This document shows positions 1 to 9,950 of a stretch of DNA of 27,472 nt, piece by piece. The translations under genes and the position numbers were made by a program. The notes beneath the pieces are model-generated. The model saw only the letters and a list, made by a program, of their open reading frames with translations, searched no databases and was not told where the DNA came from. The stretch lies in NCBI GenBank assembly GCA_958430865.1, contig CAUDNR010000158.1, forward strand, positions 107,450-134,921. The letters are read 5' to 3'. Source of the DNA: Entrophospora sp. SA101. Taxonomy: Eukaryota > Glomeromycota > Glomeromycetes > Entrophosporales > Entrophosporaceae. The first letter of the stretch is position 1, and each line of letters begins with the position of its first letter.

Positions 1-1734
1 CCATGCGAAATTTGCAAGACATTAGAGTTTAACAAACGAAAGAATAAGAAAAATGGCATAATCAAACAAATAAACTTGAGGATTTGTTAATTTTCCTTAT
101 TAAAAGTTTGATTTAATTTATATCTATTTAAGTTTATTGGGACTTCAACATTGAGTAATAAGCCTATAAAAAAATATTTATCGACGGCTTCATTGATCTA
201 TTAATGGTAAAAATTAATTAGATTCTCTAAATGCAAATAAATAGACTTGCTCTTTTTTTGAGTAGGTTTACTCCCCACCCAGCCTATAAAAATAGTTGAA
301 AAAAAGAGACAATTATTTATTAAAATAAAAACAGTCCTCTTTTTTTTTTTTTTACCGGGATCGTTTTTTAATTGTGTGTTGTAATTCAGCAATGAATTTA
401 TGAGAATGTAATTTATTATAAAATAATAACAATAATTATTACCATGATCTGAGGAAATTGTATATTATAGCCTGCTTTTGTGGATTGGTGAAAAGCAATC
501 ATTGAAGGATTGGTTGATATTCTTCTAGATAAAATTGATAAAATAAAGCCTTTTTTACTTTATGGCAAAGTTTTCAAAAATAAAAAAAAATTTTTTTTAT
601 ACCATGAGAAAAATACTCACCAATGAGTTATGAATTTGTAGGGAAATTGGGGAAACTGACAAAGGATGAGACAATTGGCCTGTCTAGTTGTTGTTGATGA
701 ACTACTGATGAAAATAATATGTAGAATATACTAAATTAGCCCAACTGGATTTTCAGAAAAGGCTGATGCTAAGTCAATATCTCAAACAGTCACGAGATCA
801 TATAACAATATATTTTTTTTCATTTCCGAGAATGCAAGGCATATTCTTATATCAAATATGATTCATAATTGCTGTTTGGCTCATATATTTAAATTTGTAG
901 GTAGACGAGCATTACCACCAGCACCAGTACCAGTGAATCACGTCGGAGCAGTTGGATTGATTTTTTAATATTGATTCAACCTTTACTTTCATTTAATTGA
1001 ATCATTTATTGAGTAGAAGTTGTTATGTGAAGATGACAAATCTTTAATAAATTTAAAACGAATCCAGATAAAAAAATATATTTTAGAAATTATTATTGAA
1101 TTTAATTCTTCAAGGTGCTTACTTTTTTTTATTGATTTTTCTTTAACCAATTAATTAATAATAATAATTTATTTTTGCAGATTAATAAATGATTTGGAAT
1201 TCTTTAAATTAGAAATAAACCAATAGCGCTATATGTTGCTACACATTTAGAATTAACAAATAAAATATTTCCTTTAGGTTGCTATAAAGAATAAAACTTT
1301 TGTAATTAAAATTAATGACTATTATTTGGATTTGGATCATTGCATTGAAAATTTTAAATGATGCATTTAAATTTAAATTGTCATTAGAAAGATTCAAAAA
1401 ACACATTTGAGAATCATCCAGCAACTCCTTTGTTTAAGATTGCTCTCAACTTCTCATTTCACTTTACAACTCTTCTCAATGACCTATAAACCCACACAAA
1501 CCATTATTAACACCCAATATATACTGAGTACCATTTCTTCAACACATTCTCAATGTTAAAAAGATCCAATGCGAGTCTCTTCTGGTCAGGAATATTTAAT
1601 GAAATAATTGATCATTCATTACATGTTTTTCCACTTGTTAATGTCATAAATAATATATATAATATTAAACAACATAATTATAATCTATTTATTTTAATAA
1701 TAATCATTCCTAAAATAAAATTAAAGAGTTAAAA
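1..1734. repeat. Copy 1 of a 1.73-kb perfect direct repeat
   Basis: This segment recurs at 3194-4927 with a constant offset of 3,193 bases. All stretches I compared are identical, including a 14-T homopolymer. The window begins inside or at the edge of the repeat, so its true left end is unknown. The right end is sharp: after a shared run of A the two copies diverge completely. It is AT-rich with no convincing gene. Two short frames on the minus strand (201-392, 1239-1424) lack any family resemblance. Patches near 440-530, 640-700 and 900-968 are more GC-rich and follow possible splice acceptors, so an eroded or unrecognised gene on the plus strand is possible. Confidence 0.93.
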
Positions 1735-1899
1735 TGTGGCCAATAATATGTGTAACATTACGAAAGTCATCAACTCCCATTCTTAAAAAAATAATTCCTC
1801 CGTTTTCACTAAAAAAATAACTTTCTTATACTAATTAAAAAATGTAAAGCCAAACTAAAACTTTCAAACGACTATTAAAACAAAATGCTAGCTTAAATA

Positions 1900-2135
1900 T
1901 TGGTTATTATACGACAGGCTGAAAGTACTGCTTTTATTGACACTCGCATCAAGATTATCATACAATCATCGGGGGGAATCTCACAATTTGAGGTAGGTAT
2001 GTGTATTCAAACTTGCTTTACAAATTTTGTTAAGAATTCTTTGAAGGTTAAATTAGAAAAAATTTTACTTTGCTTGCAAGGTGTTTGAAATTTTGATTGA
2101 CATAAGATAATACCATTATTATCTTCATTAATAAA
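1900..2135 (+). pseudogene. Open fragment sharing its tail with the 8.7-kb coiled-coil relic
   Basis: A 62-codon open stretch without an ATG (1900-2088) reads as ordinary protein up to a possible splice donor after SGGISQFE. Its end, about 2041-2135, resembles 8708-8795: both have a lysine/leucine-rich end, the same CTTTGCTTG block, and the same following ATCTTCATT block. I do not recognise the family. The absence of a start codon, the stop, and the lack of a matching partner exon suggest a decayed fragment of a dispersed gene family. An unannotated internal exon is the alternative. Confidence 0.3.
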
Positions 2136-2343
2136 TTGCCATTCCTCAATCTCTGATTTTGGACATTCATTTTAATGTTAATATTAACATTGATGTGGAA
2201 GGGGAGAATGAAACATTATTATTAGATTTTTTGGAGTAACGTTCACTGCAAAATTATGTCCAAATGTTTTTTTTGTGATCTCCGATCGGCCGTGATTATT
2301 TCTATTTTTAATTTTTTGCAATAATAAATACAAAGACATCAAA

Positions 2344-2844
2344 ATGCCACCATCACCACAAACACGTAATGTTCGAGTCAAATTCTTTGGAAATTTCGCT
2401 GATCGTCTTAGAGCAAAGAATGAACAACTACAACAAGACTTTGAAAAGTTGGAAAAAGATGTTCAAGAAGAATTATCATCATTACAAAAAATTCATGGTG
2501 AATTATCGAGACATGATGAACATTTAGATCTTGCTACAAAAGAATTATGTGAAATGGAAATAAAGGTCAAGGAAGCGGAAGAACAATTAAAAGGATTAAA
2601 ACGTGAAAAAGATGCATTAGACATGAAGTTGATTGAAGTCAAAAGAGAATGTGAAACTATGGATAGCGATAAACAACATGCGATAATGGATACAAATTTA
2701 ATCAGAAAAAAATGCTTGGAAAAAAAGAAGATATTAGAGGAGCATGAGAAAATAGTTGAAGAAATGGAAAATAAATTGCAAAATTATAAAAATATTTGTG
2801 ATGAAATGGAAAAATCAAAATCAATTCTTCAAGTAAATCAATGA
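2344..2844 (+). CDS. Predicted coiled-coil protein, family not recognised
   Basis: An ATG-initiated frame of 166 codons, with A at -3 of the start. Residues 1-16 are a short basic leader with proline near the N-terminus. From about residue 20 to the end it is one long charged heptad-like helix rich in Glu, Lys and Leu, with no membrane segment or catalytic motif. This suggests a structural or scaffold coiled coil, but composition alone cannot assign a function. A splice donor (GTAAAT) lies at the last codons, so the true protein may continue after SILQ into a downstream exon. I found no convincing continuation before the repeat at 3194, so the gene could be truncated by the duplication. It lies wholly in the spacer between the two 1.73-kb copies. 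Confidence 0.55.
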   Translation: MPPSPQTRNVRVKFFGNFADRLRAKNEQLQQDFEKLEKDVQEELSSLQKIHGELSRHDEHLDLATKELCEMEIKVKEAEEQLKGLKREKDALDMKLIEVKRECETMDSDKQHAIMDTNLIRKKCLEKKKILEEHEKIVEEMENKLQNYKNICDEMEKSKSILQVNQ

Positions 2845-3193
2845 GTGGGTACTTTATTTATCATCCATCACATGATATAAATAAACCTTTTTTATAGATC
2901 TCTATATATATTTTTTTTTTCAAAAGAAAAGGCTAGCATTGTTTATGACAAACTGACTACTACAATAAATACCATCTGAATAAAAGATGCGGGAGAAAGA
3001 TTGCAAAATATATATAACCATACATTTTATTGAAAAATTTTTTTGTATATATATATACTCAATAAGGGCAAACTCTGTTATACTAAACAAGAAAACTTCT
3101 GAAACAATATATCCCAATCCCAAAAACATTATTATTAAAATAACTATTGATTAATAACATATATTTATGCATGTTAATAATAGATTGCAAGAT
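2845..3193. other. AT-rich spacer, no gene seen
   Basis: It holds short TA runs and poly-T tracts, with possible 3' sequence of the coiled-coil gene. No open frame resembles a known family. It ends exactly where the second repeat copy begins. Confidence 0.6.
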
Positions 3194-4927
3194 CCATGCG
3201 AAATTTGCAAGACATTAGAGTTTAACAAACGAAAGAATAAGAAAAATGGCATAATCAAACAAATAAACTTGAGGATTTGTTAATTTTCCTTATTAAAAGT
3301 TTGATTTAATTTATATCTATTTAAGTTTATTGGGACTTCAACATTGAGTAATAAGCCTATAAAAAAATATTTATCGACGGCTTCATTGATCTATTAATGG
3401 TAAAAATTAATTAGATTCTCTAAATGCAAATAAATAGACTTGCTCTTTTTTTGAGTAGGTTTACTCCCCACCCAGCCTATAAAAATAGTTGAAAAAAAGA
3501 GACAATTATTTATTAAAATAAAAACAGTCCTCTTTTTTTTTTTTTTACCGGGATCGTTTTTTAATTGTGTGTTGTAATTCAGCAATGAATTTATGAGAAT
3601 GTAATTTATTATAAAATAATAACAATAATTATTACCATGATCTGAGGAAATTGTATATTATAGCCTGCTTTTGTGGATTGGTGAAAAGCAATCATTGAAG
3701 GATTGGTTGATATTCTTCTAGATAAAATTGATAAAATAAAGCCTTTTTTACTTTATGGCAAAGTTTTCAAAAATAAAAAAAAATTTTTTTTATACCATGA
3801 GAAAAATACTCACCAATGAGTTATGAATTTGTAGGGAAATTGGGGAAACTGACAAAGGATGAGACAATTGGCCTGTCTAGTTGTTGTTGATGAACTACTG
3901 ATGAAAATAATATGTAGAATATACTAAATTAGCCCAACTGGATTTTCAGAAAAGGCTGATGCTAAGTCAATATCTCAAACAGTCACGAGATCATATAACA
4001 ATATATTTTTTTTCATTTCCGAGAATGCAAGGCATATTCTTATATCAAATATGATTCATAATTGCTGTTTGGCTCATATATTTAAATTTGTAGGTAGACG
4101 AGCATTACCACCAGCACCAGTACCAGTGAATCACGTCGGAGCAGTTGGATTGATTTTTTAATATTGATTCAACCTTTACTTTCATTTAATTGAATCATTT
4201 ATTGAGTAGAAGTTGTTATGTGAAGATGACAAATCTTTAATAAATTTAAAACGAATCCAGATAAAAAAATATATTTTAGAAATTATTATTGAATTTAATT
4301 CTTCAAGGTGCTTACTTTTTTTTATTGATTTTTCTTTAACCAATTAATTAATAATAATAATTTATTTTTGCAGATTAATAAATGATTTGGAATTCTTTAA
4401 ATTAGAAATAAACCAATAGCGCTATATGTTGCTACACATTTAGAATTAACAAATAAAATATTTCCTTTAGGTTGCTATAAAGAATAAAACTTTTGTAATT
4501 AAAATTAATGACTATTATTTGGATTTGGATCATTGCATTGAAAATTTTAAATGATGCATTTAAATTTAAATTGTCATTAGAAAGATTCAAAAAACACATT
4601 TGAGAATCATCCAGCAACTCCTTTGTTTAAGATTGCTCTCAACTTCTCATTTCACTTTACAACTCTTCTCAATGACCTATAAACCCACACAAACCATTAT
4701 TAACACCCAATATATACTGAGTACCATTTCTTCAACACATTCTCAATGTTAAAAAGATCCAATGCGAGTCTCTTCTGGTCAGGAATATTTAATGAAATAA
4801 TTGATCATTCATTACATGTTTTTCCACTTGTTAATGTCATAAATAATATATATAATATTAAACAACATAATTATAATCTATTTATTTTAATAATAATCAT
4901 TCCTAAAATAAAATTAAAGAGTTAAAA
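3194..4927. repeat. Copy 2 of the 1.73-kb perfect direct repeat
   Basis: It matches 1-1734 without a detected substitution or indel. Its right edge lies 37 bases beyond the stop codon of the SR-protein gene, so the duplication boundary falls in or next to that gene's 3' untranslated region. Copy 1 is not followed by the SR gene, so the duplicated block stops short of it. The lack of divergence means either a very recent duplication or an assembly duplicate. Confidence 0.93.
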
Positions 4928-4964
4928 AAAATAAAGCCATGAAAAATAAAATGTCTTTTCCTAT

Positions 4965-6082
4965 TTATTTAGCATCCCAAGAATAGCCCACCAATTCCTT
5001 TTCTGACCTTTTATAATTATCATATTGTGGTGAACGAGATATTGATCTTGATTTGTATTGACGATTATTATTCTTATGTTCATCATAAAATCTTTTACTT
5101 GGTGATCTACTACGACTATATCTTGATGTTTAAATAAAAAGTCAAGCTACTTGTTTAAACTAACAAAATTTCCAATTAAATCATCAATTTCTTAATTCTA
5201 AAGTTGTATACCTTGGTCTATAGGAATTTTCTGGTGTAGTATAACGTTCACGTCTAGGTGGCAAAAAAAAATTTTTTTTTAAAAAGTTTAAAGAAACTAT
5301 TCATTTTCAATTAAAGCAAATTTTATTATTATTCATAAAACTTACGGATAAACTCCACCACCGCCATGTCTCATTTCTCTTGGAGCTAAATTTTATAATT
5401 TGGAAAAATATTTATTTATTTATTAGTTTATTGAAAGTTTGATCAAAAGCATTCATTCGTTCGTTCGATTATTGATTCTATCAAGTAGCCACTAACTTTT
5501 ACGATCACCACGTGCAAATTCAACTGTCAATTCTCTTCCGTGTAAATAAAAGTTTCTGTGTCTGTAAGCTTCTTCACAATCACGTTCATCATAATATCTT
5601 TTTTTTTTAGGAAAAAGATATAGCCGCGATTTCTTGTCAAGGAGAAATATATGCATCTTGTAAAATATCGAGTTCTTTTCTAGAGGCAATAGGTCACTGC
5701 TTGATTATAGATATTTTGATCTTGCTTGTAAAGGATACTCTATATATGCAAAACCTCTTGGTTCTCTAGTATAATAATTCCTTGGTATATATACTAAAAA
5801 AAAAATAATTTCAAGTTTCATTGATGTATGTTAAAAATATAAGATAAATCAACTCAGTAATTTTAATGTTTCCATATAGTCACCATCTTTTAGTCGACCA
5901 AATTCTCTGAAAGTTTCTTCAAGATCTTCGGTTCTAAGTTAAATAAATAAAATACTATACAAACAAATACTTGGTAATACACTAAACTATTCAACATAAA
6001 ATAAAAATATCCAAACTCACGTTGTTCGACTCGAAAGTCTAGAGACAAATAAAGAACTCGACCTTCTGAAACGACTCGACAT
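4965..6082 (-). CDS. SR splicing factor, SRSF10-like (one RRM plus RS tail)
   Basis: Seven exons join in phase to give 168 residues: 6082-6021, 5933-5884, 5793-5739, 5597-5497, 5385-5346, 5253-5212, 5121-4965. The start is the ATG opening MSSRFRRSSSLFVSRL. Residues ~9-85 form an RNA-recognition motif with RNP2 (LFVSRL, 11-16) and RNP1 (RGFAYIEY, 50-57). It is followed by the linker GDRKTP, typical of SRSF10/SRSF12, and a short tail with RS and SP dipeptides (YSRSRSPSKR, SRSISRSP). SR proteins bind exonic enhancers and recruit the spliceosome in the nucleus. The tail is much shorter than in animal SRSF10. Intron 3 (5598-5738) ends in an unusual A-rich acceptor, but joining there restores the RRM exactly. 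Retaining that intron gives an early stop, so unproductive splicing is conceivable. The family assignment is strong, but orthology to SRSF10 itself is inferred. Confidence 0.88.
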
Positions 6083-7039
6083 TGTTAAAAGGTTCGTTAT
6101 GAATAAATTTATAAAGTGAAATTAGCAAAAAATGTTTAATGATTTTTCATTATTGTTACACGGATTTCAACCTCGATTTTGATTTTGAACACAGGGATTA
6201 TATTTTACTGATAGAATTCGGATTTATAAAGTAAATGTGAACAGTGATTTTTAGATAAGATAAGTTTATGTGAAAAATCCGGGCAAAAATTTATATTAAT
6301 TGTTTTTTTGTAATAAAAATAAAAATAAAACAGCATCTATATCATATGACAATATGTACAATGAATATTGCCAAGAAAAGATTCAAATTTACACCTGAAA
6401 ATTAAAAAATCACCCTTATGTTCCTTGCATTTTGAGAATGGTCTAAAAACAGTAAGATATCAAATTAGATAAAAATTGGGATCCTATATTTTCTTGAAAG
6501 ACATCTTGGTGGAAAATGCAAAATTAATTAATTGGTACAGTCACAGCAAACTCCCATTACAGTGGAAAAAAAAAATTCCATCAGGGTAAACAAGGGTGAG
6601 CTTTGATGTATTGAGCAAGATGTGATTTGAAGGCATTCACCTCTTACATAGCTATGTCAAAAATCCTTTTAGAATAAATATTGTTATGAAAACATTCAAA
6701 GAAAAAAATTTGTAGATTCAAAAGTAGTTTCCATCATTATTTAATATTATAATTATAGATGGTTGTCTAAATTTTTTTAGAAACAATAAGCAGCTTTGGC
6801 AATAGCTTCACCAGAGTATATAAAATAACTATGCCATTTGATGTATTTTAGTTTAAAAGTTTGAATAATTCTGGCAATCATGAAAAATAGTTTTGATGAC
6901 TATGAAAAACTAGTCTTATAACCATCTATAATAATAAAATAAAGAAAATAACATGTAATAAATAAATTGAGTTCACAAGGTAAGCAATATTAGACTTATT
7001 AGATTCTATAAAAATGGCCTATTTATGTAAATTTCATTT
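6083..7039. other. Intergenic, no gene seen
   Basis: AT-rich DNA upstream of the divergently reading SR gene, presumably including its promoter. No frame has family resemblance and no RNA gene is visible. A patch near 6530-6565 has balanced composition and could be an old element end, but I cannot tie it to another copy. Confidence 0.5.
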
Positions 7040-8075
7040 AGGGTGTTTTTGTATTAGGAAGTTGATGTCTGTAGCTGTTTTTATATTTTCTGTAACTGCA
7101 GATTTTAAAGCTTGAGTTGCAGCTTTTCCTGTGACATTTTTTACAACTGCTGCGACTTCTGCAACTATAATTATAATGAATTAGTATCAAAAATGAAACC
7201 ACATAACTGCAAACATTATCTTTTATTACTAATGTTAATTTATAAAATTGATTATTCGTTGTACATATTAATATGTGTAGCATCAAAAATTCACTCAGGA
7301 AAAATATTATTGTTGATTTTTAAATTATGTCACCATTTTTTTTTGGTTAGAATTTAATTGAATGAATGAAGTAGCTGATCAATCAGTAGTTGCAGAAGTT
7401 GCAGACAAGTTGCAGCAGTTGCATCATTAGATTTCAAAAAAATTTTGGAACTGCAACTATGGTTTCTGGTCCAAACTATTTTTGAAAAAAAAAGTAGCTT
7501 TGAAAATAACTTGGGCTTCTCAATATTTTTTATAAACATGAAAAAACTATGTAAATCAACTTATTTTAATTTAAATAATTTCATCCAATTTCAGCTATTA
7601 ATAAAAAATAGGTTAGGCCTAATTTTTACCCAAAATGATTTGGCAATTTCAGCTACTAAGAGGGGTAGTTTCGACCAGAAACCTTAGTTGCATTCTCCTA
7701 GTTGCAGTGCCATCTTTAATGCTGAGATATTTTTTTTTAGTTAAAAAATTTGAAATATCGCGTAATCCAGAGTCATCAGTGCATCATTTTACCATATTTA
7801 GTATTTTATTGATAGCAATGAACCATACTAAAACTCATTGGCCCCAATAAACCTATTCTATTTCCAACCCTAATGCAATTCACATGTTGGATTTTTTAAA
7901 AAAATCATCATCCAAAAAAAACGAGTCAATTCATGTTGTGATTGTGTAACTGGGTTCTCAATCCTAAACTTTCCTTTGCTAGCTAACCACTATCACTGTT
8001 ACCTTTAATTGATAATCACAAAATAGAGGTTGGAACTGGTTTAATTAAAACCGGTTGCAATCAGTTGCAACATAA
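7040..8075. repeat. TGCAAC/GTTGCA-rich patch with an internal inverted repeat
   Basis: The words GTTGCA and TGCAAC recur about a dozen times here, densest at 7388-7425. About 30 bases at 7446-7476 reappear inverted, with a few mismatches, at 7667-7697 (shared core ACCAGAAACC). Open frames through it (7112-7357, 7445-7687, 7635-7850) have no ATG-led conserved content and look like by-products of the repeat. It may be a decayed non-autonomous element or an expanded simple repeat. Confidence 0.4.
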
Positions 8076-8161
8076 ATTCATTCCCTATTTTTTCATATTC
8101 AAAAAAAGCAGCTATGATAAAACTGAATTATTTTAGGTAACCGAATTTAATAAAACTTGTC

Positions 8162-8432
8162 AAACTGGGAAAACTATTGGGTGTCACTGCCAAATTAAGC
8201 ACCTGACCATATTAACGCGAATCTCGAAAGTTGATTGGTTGATTTTTTCTGTTTAAGAAATAATTTACAATAATTAACCAAAAATGGGTAGTCAGTACCC
8301 CTATGGCGTGATTTTTTTCCTTATTTGGATTTAAATTTAATTCAAATTATAGTGTTGTGGTCACCTTTCCTCTTTTTAAAAGTACTTTTGAATCATAGTG
8401 TTGGCAGTGACATTCAATAGAGTTTTCCTGGT
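8162..8432. repeat. Candidate small inverted-repeat element (MITE-like)
   Basis: About 30 bases at 8164-8193 recur as an imperfect inverted copy at 8399-8432. The shared words are GGAAAACT and TGTCACTGCCAA, read outside-in from each end. The interior is non-coding and includes a small perfect hairpin at 8287-8300 (GGGTA/TACCC). Size and architecture fit a non-autonomous DNA transposon. I could not define target-site duplications, and no second copy of the ends is in the window. Confidence 0.35.
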
Positions 8433-8480
8433 CCTATTAATTGTAACAATTACAATCAAAAAAAAATTTTTAAAAAAAAA

Positions 8481-8795
8481 TTGAAAATTGAAAAGGAATT
8501 AGAAGTTGCAAAGAACGAGCTCAAGGAGGCAAAAGAAAAGTTGAAGGAGTTTGAAGAGAGGGAGGACAATGGAATGTGGTTGAAGGAGTTGAGAATAGAG
8601 ATGAGGAGGAGGAGAGAGCTTGACGAAGAAGACAAGAAGAAGAAGGTGAGACTGGAGGAGGAAGAGAAGGAGCTGAAGAAGAACATGAAAGATAGGTTGA
8701 AGCAGATGGAGGAGTTGCTGAAATTAGAAAATTTTTGACTTTGCTTGTAAGATGTTGAAATCCTGGTTGATGTAAGATCATCTTCATTCATACCA
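8481..8795 (+). pseudogene. Coiled-coil gene fragment
   Basis: An open stretch at 8481-8738 encodes about 85 residues of nearly continuous Lys/Glu/Arg/Leu heptads, with TRP-LEU-LYS-GLU-LEU midway. There is no ATG: the frame runs up from a poly-A/poly-T tract, so the start of a real gene is missing. After the stop, the 8739-8795 block matches the sequence near 2066-2135, which indicates two members of one dispersed family. The purine-rich stretch looks coding rather than a simple GA repeat because codon positions vary. It is most likely a broken copy or one exon of a longer gene; the function is unknown. Confidence 0.4.
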
Positions 8796-9107
8796 TAAGT
8801 ATTGGCAAATTTGCAGATCACTGAAATAATTGAATAGTGAAATAAAAAAAATAAAAAACAATTCAATTTTATTATCACGATCACTTTTGTGTATTAAGCA
8901 AAAATCAATTTCCATAATTATTCACAAGTTTTATAATGTTTTATTTACAATTAATAAATAAAGAATGTGCACCATTCTTTGATATATATATATATATTGT
9001 AATGATTCATTAAACATAAAATTATTTATATCATTTTTTCATTCAATAATTAAAACCCAATCATCAAGTTTAATAGCATAATAAAAAATGCATGTCATGT
9101 TTGAAAT
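8796..9107. other. AT-rich gap, no gene seen
   Basis: It holds a short TA microsatellite near 8980-8998 and poly-A runs. Nothing else is supportable. Confidence 0.5.
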
Positions 9108-9672
9108 TTAGATTTGGACGCTTTTTTGGCCGAATTTAATTAATTCCAAAATTCTTAATTTTTATTATTATTTTATTTTATTTATTTCTATTTTTTTATA
9201 ATCTTTACTTTTATTAATTTTATCCGTATTACATCTATTTCGTAATTTATTTAACTTTTTTAAGGAAGAATCGTCTTTCCAATATTTCAATTTTGAAATA
9301 TCGGCGCAATTTTGAAATATTGTTACAATTTTGAAATATTATTACAATATTGAAATAACTTTTCAATATTGAACGGAAATTTCAATTTTGAAATATTAGA
9401 ATTACTAATTAATTGAATTGTATATAAGGAGCTTGAATTCAATGTACTTGAAAAGTAATTTTCTTACAAGTTAATTAGTTTCGACTAAGAAAAACTAAAT
9501 AAATAAAAATAATAAATATTTTATTTTATTTAAAACTTTTATCTTCCTTAAACAAAATTATTCGCTAATAATAAAATCAATTCGTTGATAACCTATTCAT
9601 TCTGATCCACACATAAACAAAAATAATTGTTATCACCCATTAAGACACGCTCTCCCAAATTTAATCGGTGAC
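9108..9672 (+). repeat. Left ~565-bp inverted-repeat arm of an unclassified mobile repeat
   Basis: Read in reverse complement, this segment aligns along its whole length with 9951-10493. Its outer end is TTAGATTTGGACGC and its inner end is AATCGGTGAC. Landmarks common to both arms are GTCACCGATTAAA, GGGAGAGCG, a stretch near ATCAGAATGAATAGG, TTAGTCGAAACTAATT, a TATATAAGG-like TATA box (9420-9429), and a cluster of CAATTTTGAAATATT units at about 9276-9400. There is no open reading frame, so it is non-autonomous. The class is unclear: the TATA-like box and length recall a solo LTR, but the ends are not TG...CA. The short units are near-palindromic and can form hairpins. Confidence 0.7.
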
Positions 9673-9715
9673 AATATTGGGAAATAAAAAAATTAAAAAT
9701 GTGAAATTTTTGGGA

Positions 9716-9950
9716 TTATTGAGTTGGATAACCTTTAGATTTTTTTACAGCATCTATTCTCTTAGGCATACTATCAACTAAATTTGCCAATGTCTCCATG
9801 TCAATTCGGTATTATTCTTCTTCCAGGGCAGCAAAAAGATCATATTTACTTATAGGAATATTCTCATGTTTTCTAAATCTTCTTTCAAAGCTCAAATTTT
9901 CTATTGGATTTAAATCTGGATTAAAGAATATAATTATCTTGTTTAAATCT
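9716..9950 (-). pseudogene. Tc1-type transposase, C-terminal part
   Basis: The minus strand encodes the hallmark NPDLNPIENL, whose Glu is the third acid of the DDE triad. It continues through the usual C-terminal helix (LANLVDSMPKRIDAV, then KSKGYPTQ) to a stop at 9716-9718. At least one internal stop interrupts it after ALEEE. It is separated from the rest of the enzyme by the repeat arm at 9951-10493. In family members this part follows directly after the second catalytic Asp region, which dates the arm's insertion after the transposon arrived. Confidence 0.8.

Noticed and set aside
201..392. Minus-strand frame of 63 codons, repeated at 3394-3585
   Set aside because: Its poly-Lys run comes from a poly-T tract and there is no family resemblance. 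The second copy is only the duplication, not independent support.
1239..1424. Minus-strand frame of 61 codons, repeated at 4432-4617
   Set aside because: Ile/Asn/Leu-rich, as expected of random AT-rich DNA; no motif.
2184..2381. Minus-strand frame overlapping the start of the coiled-coil gene
   Set aside because: It is antisense to a better-supported gene and has no conserved content.
5492..5689. Single-exon frame across the SR gene
   Set aside because: It runs through intron 3 into exon 4. Only the exon part belongs to the SR protein.
8456..8884. Minus-strand 142-codon Ser/Phe-rich frame
   Set aside because: It is the antisense of the Lys/Glu coiled-coil stretch, and its composition follows from that.
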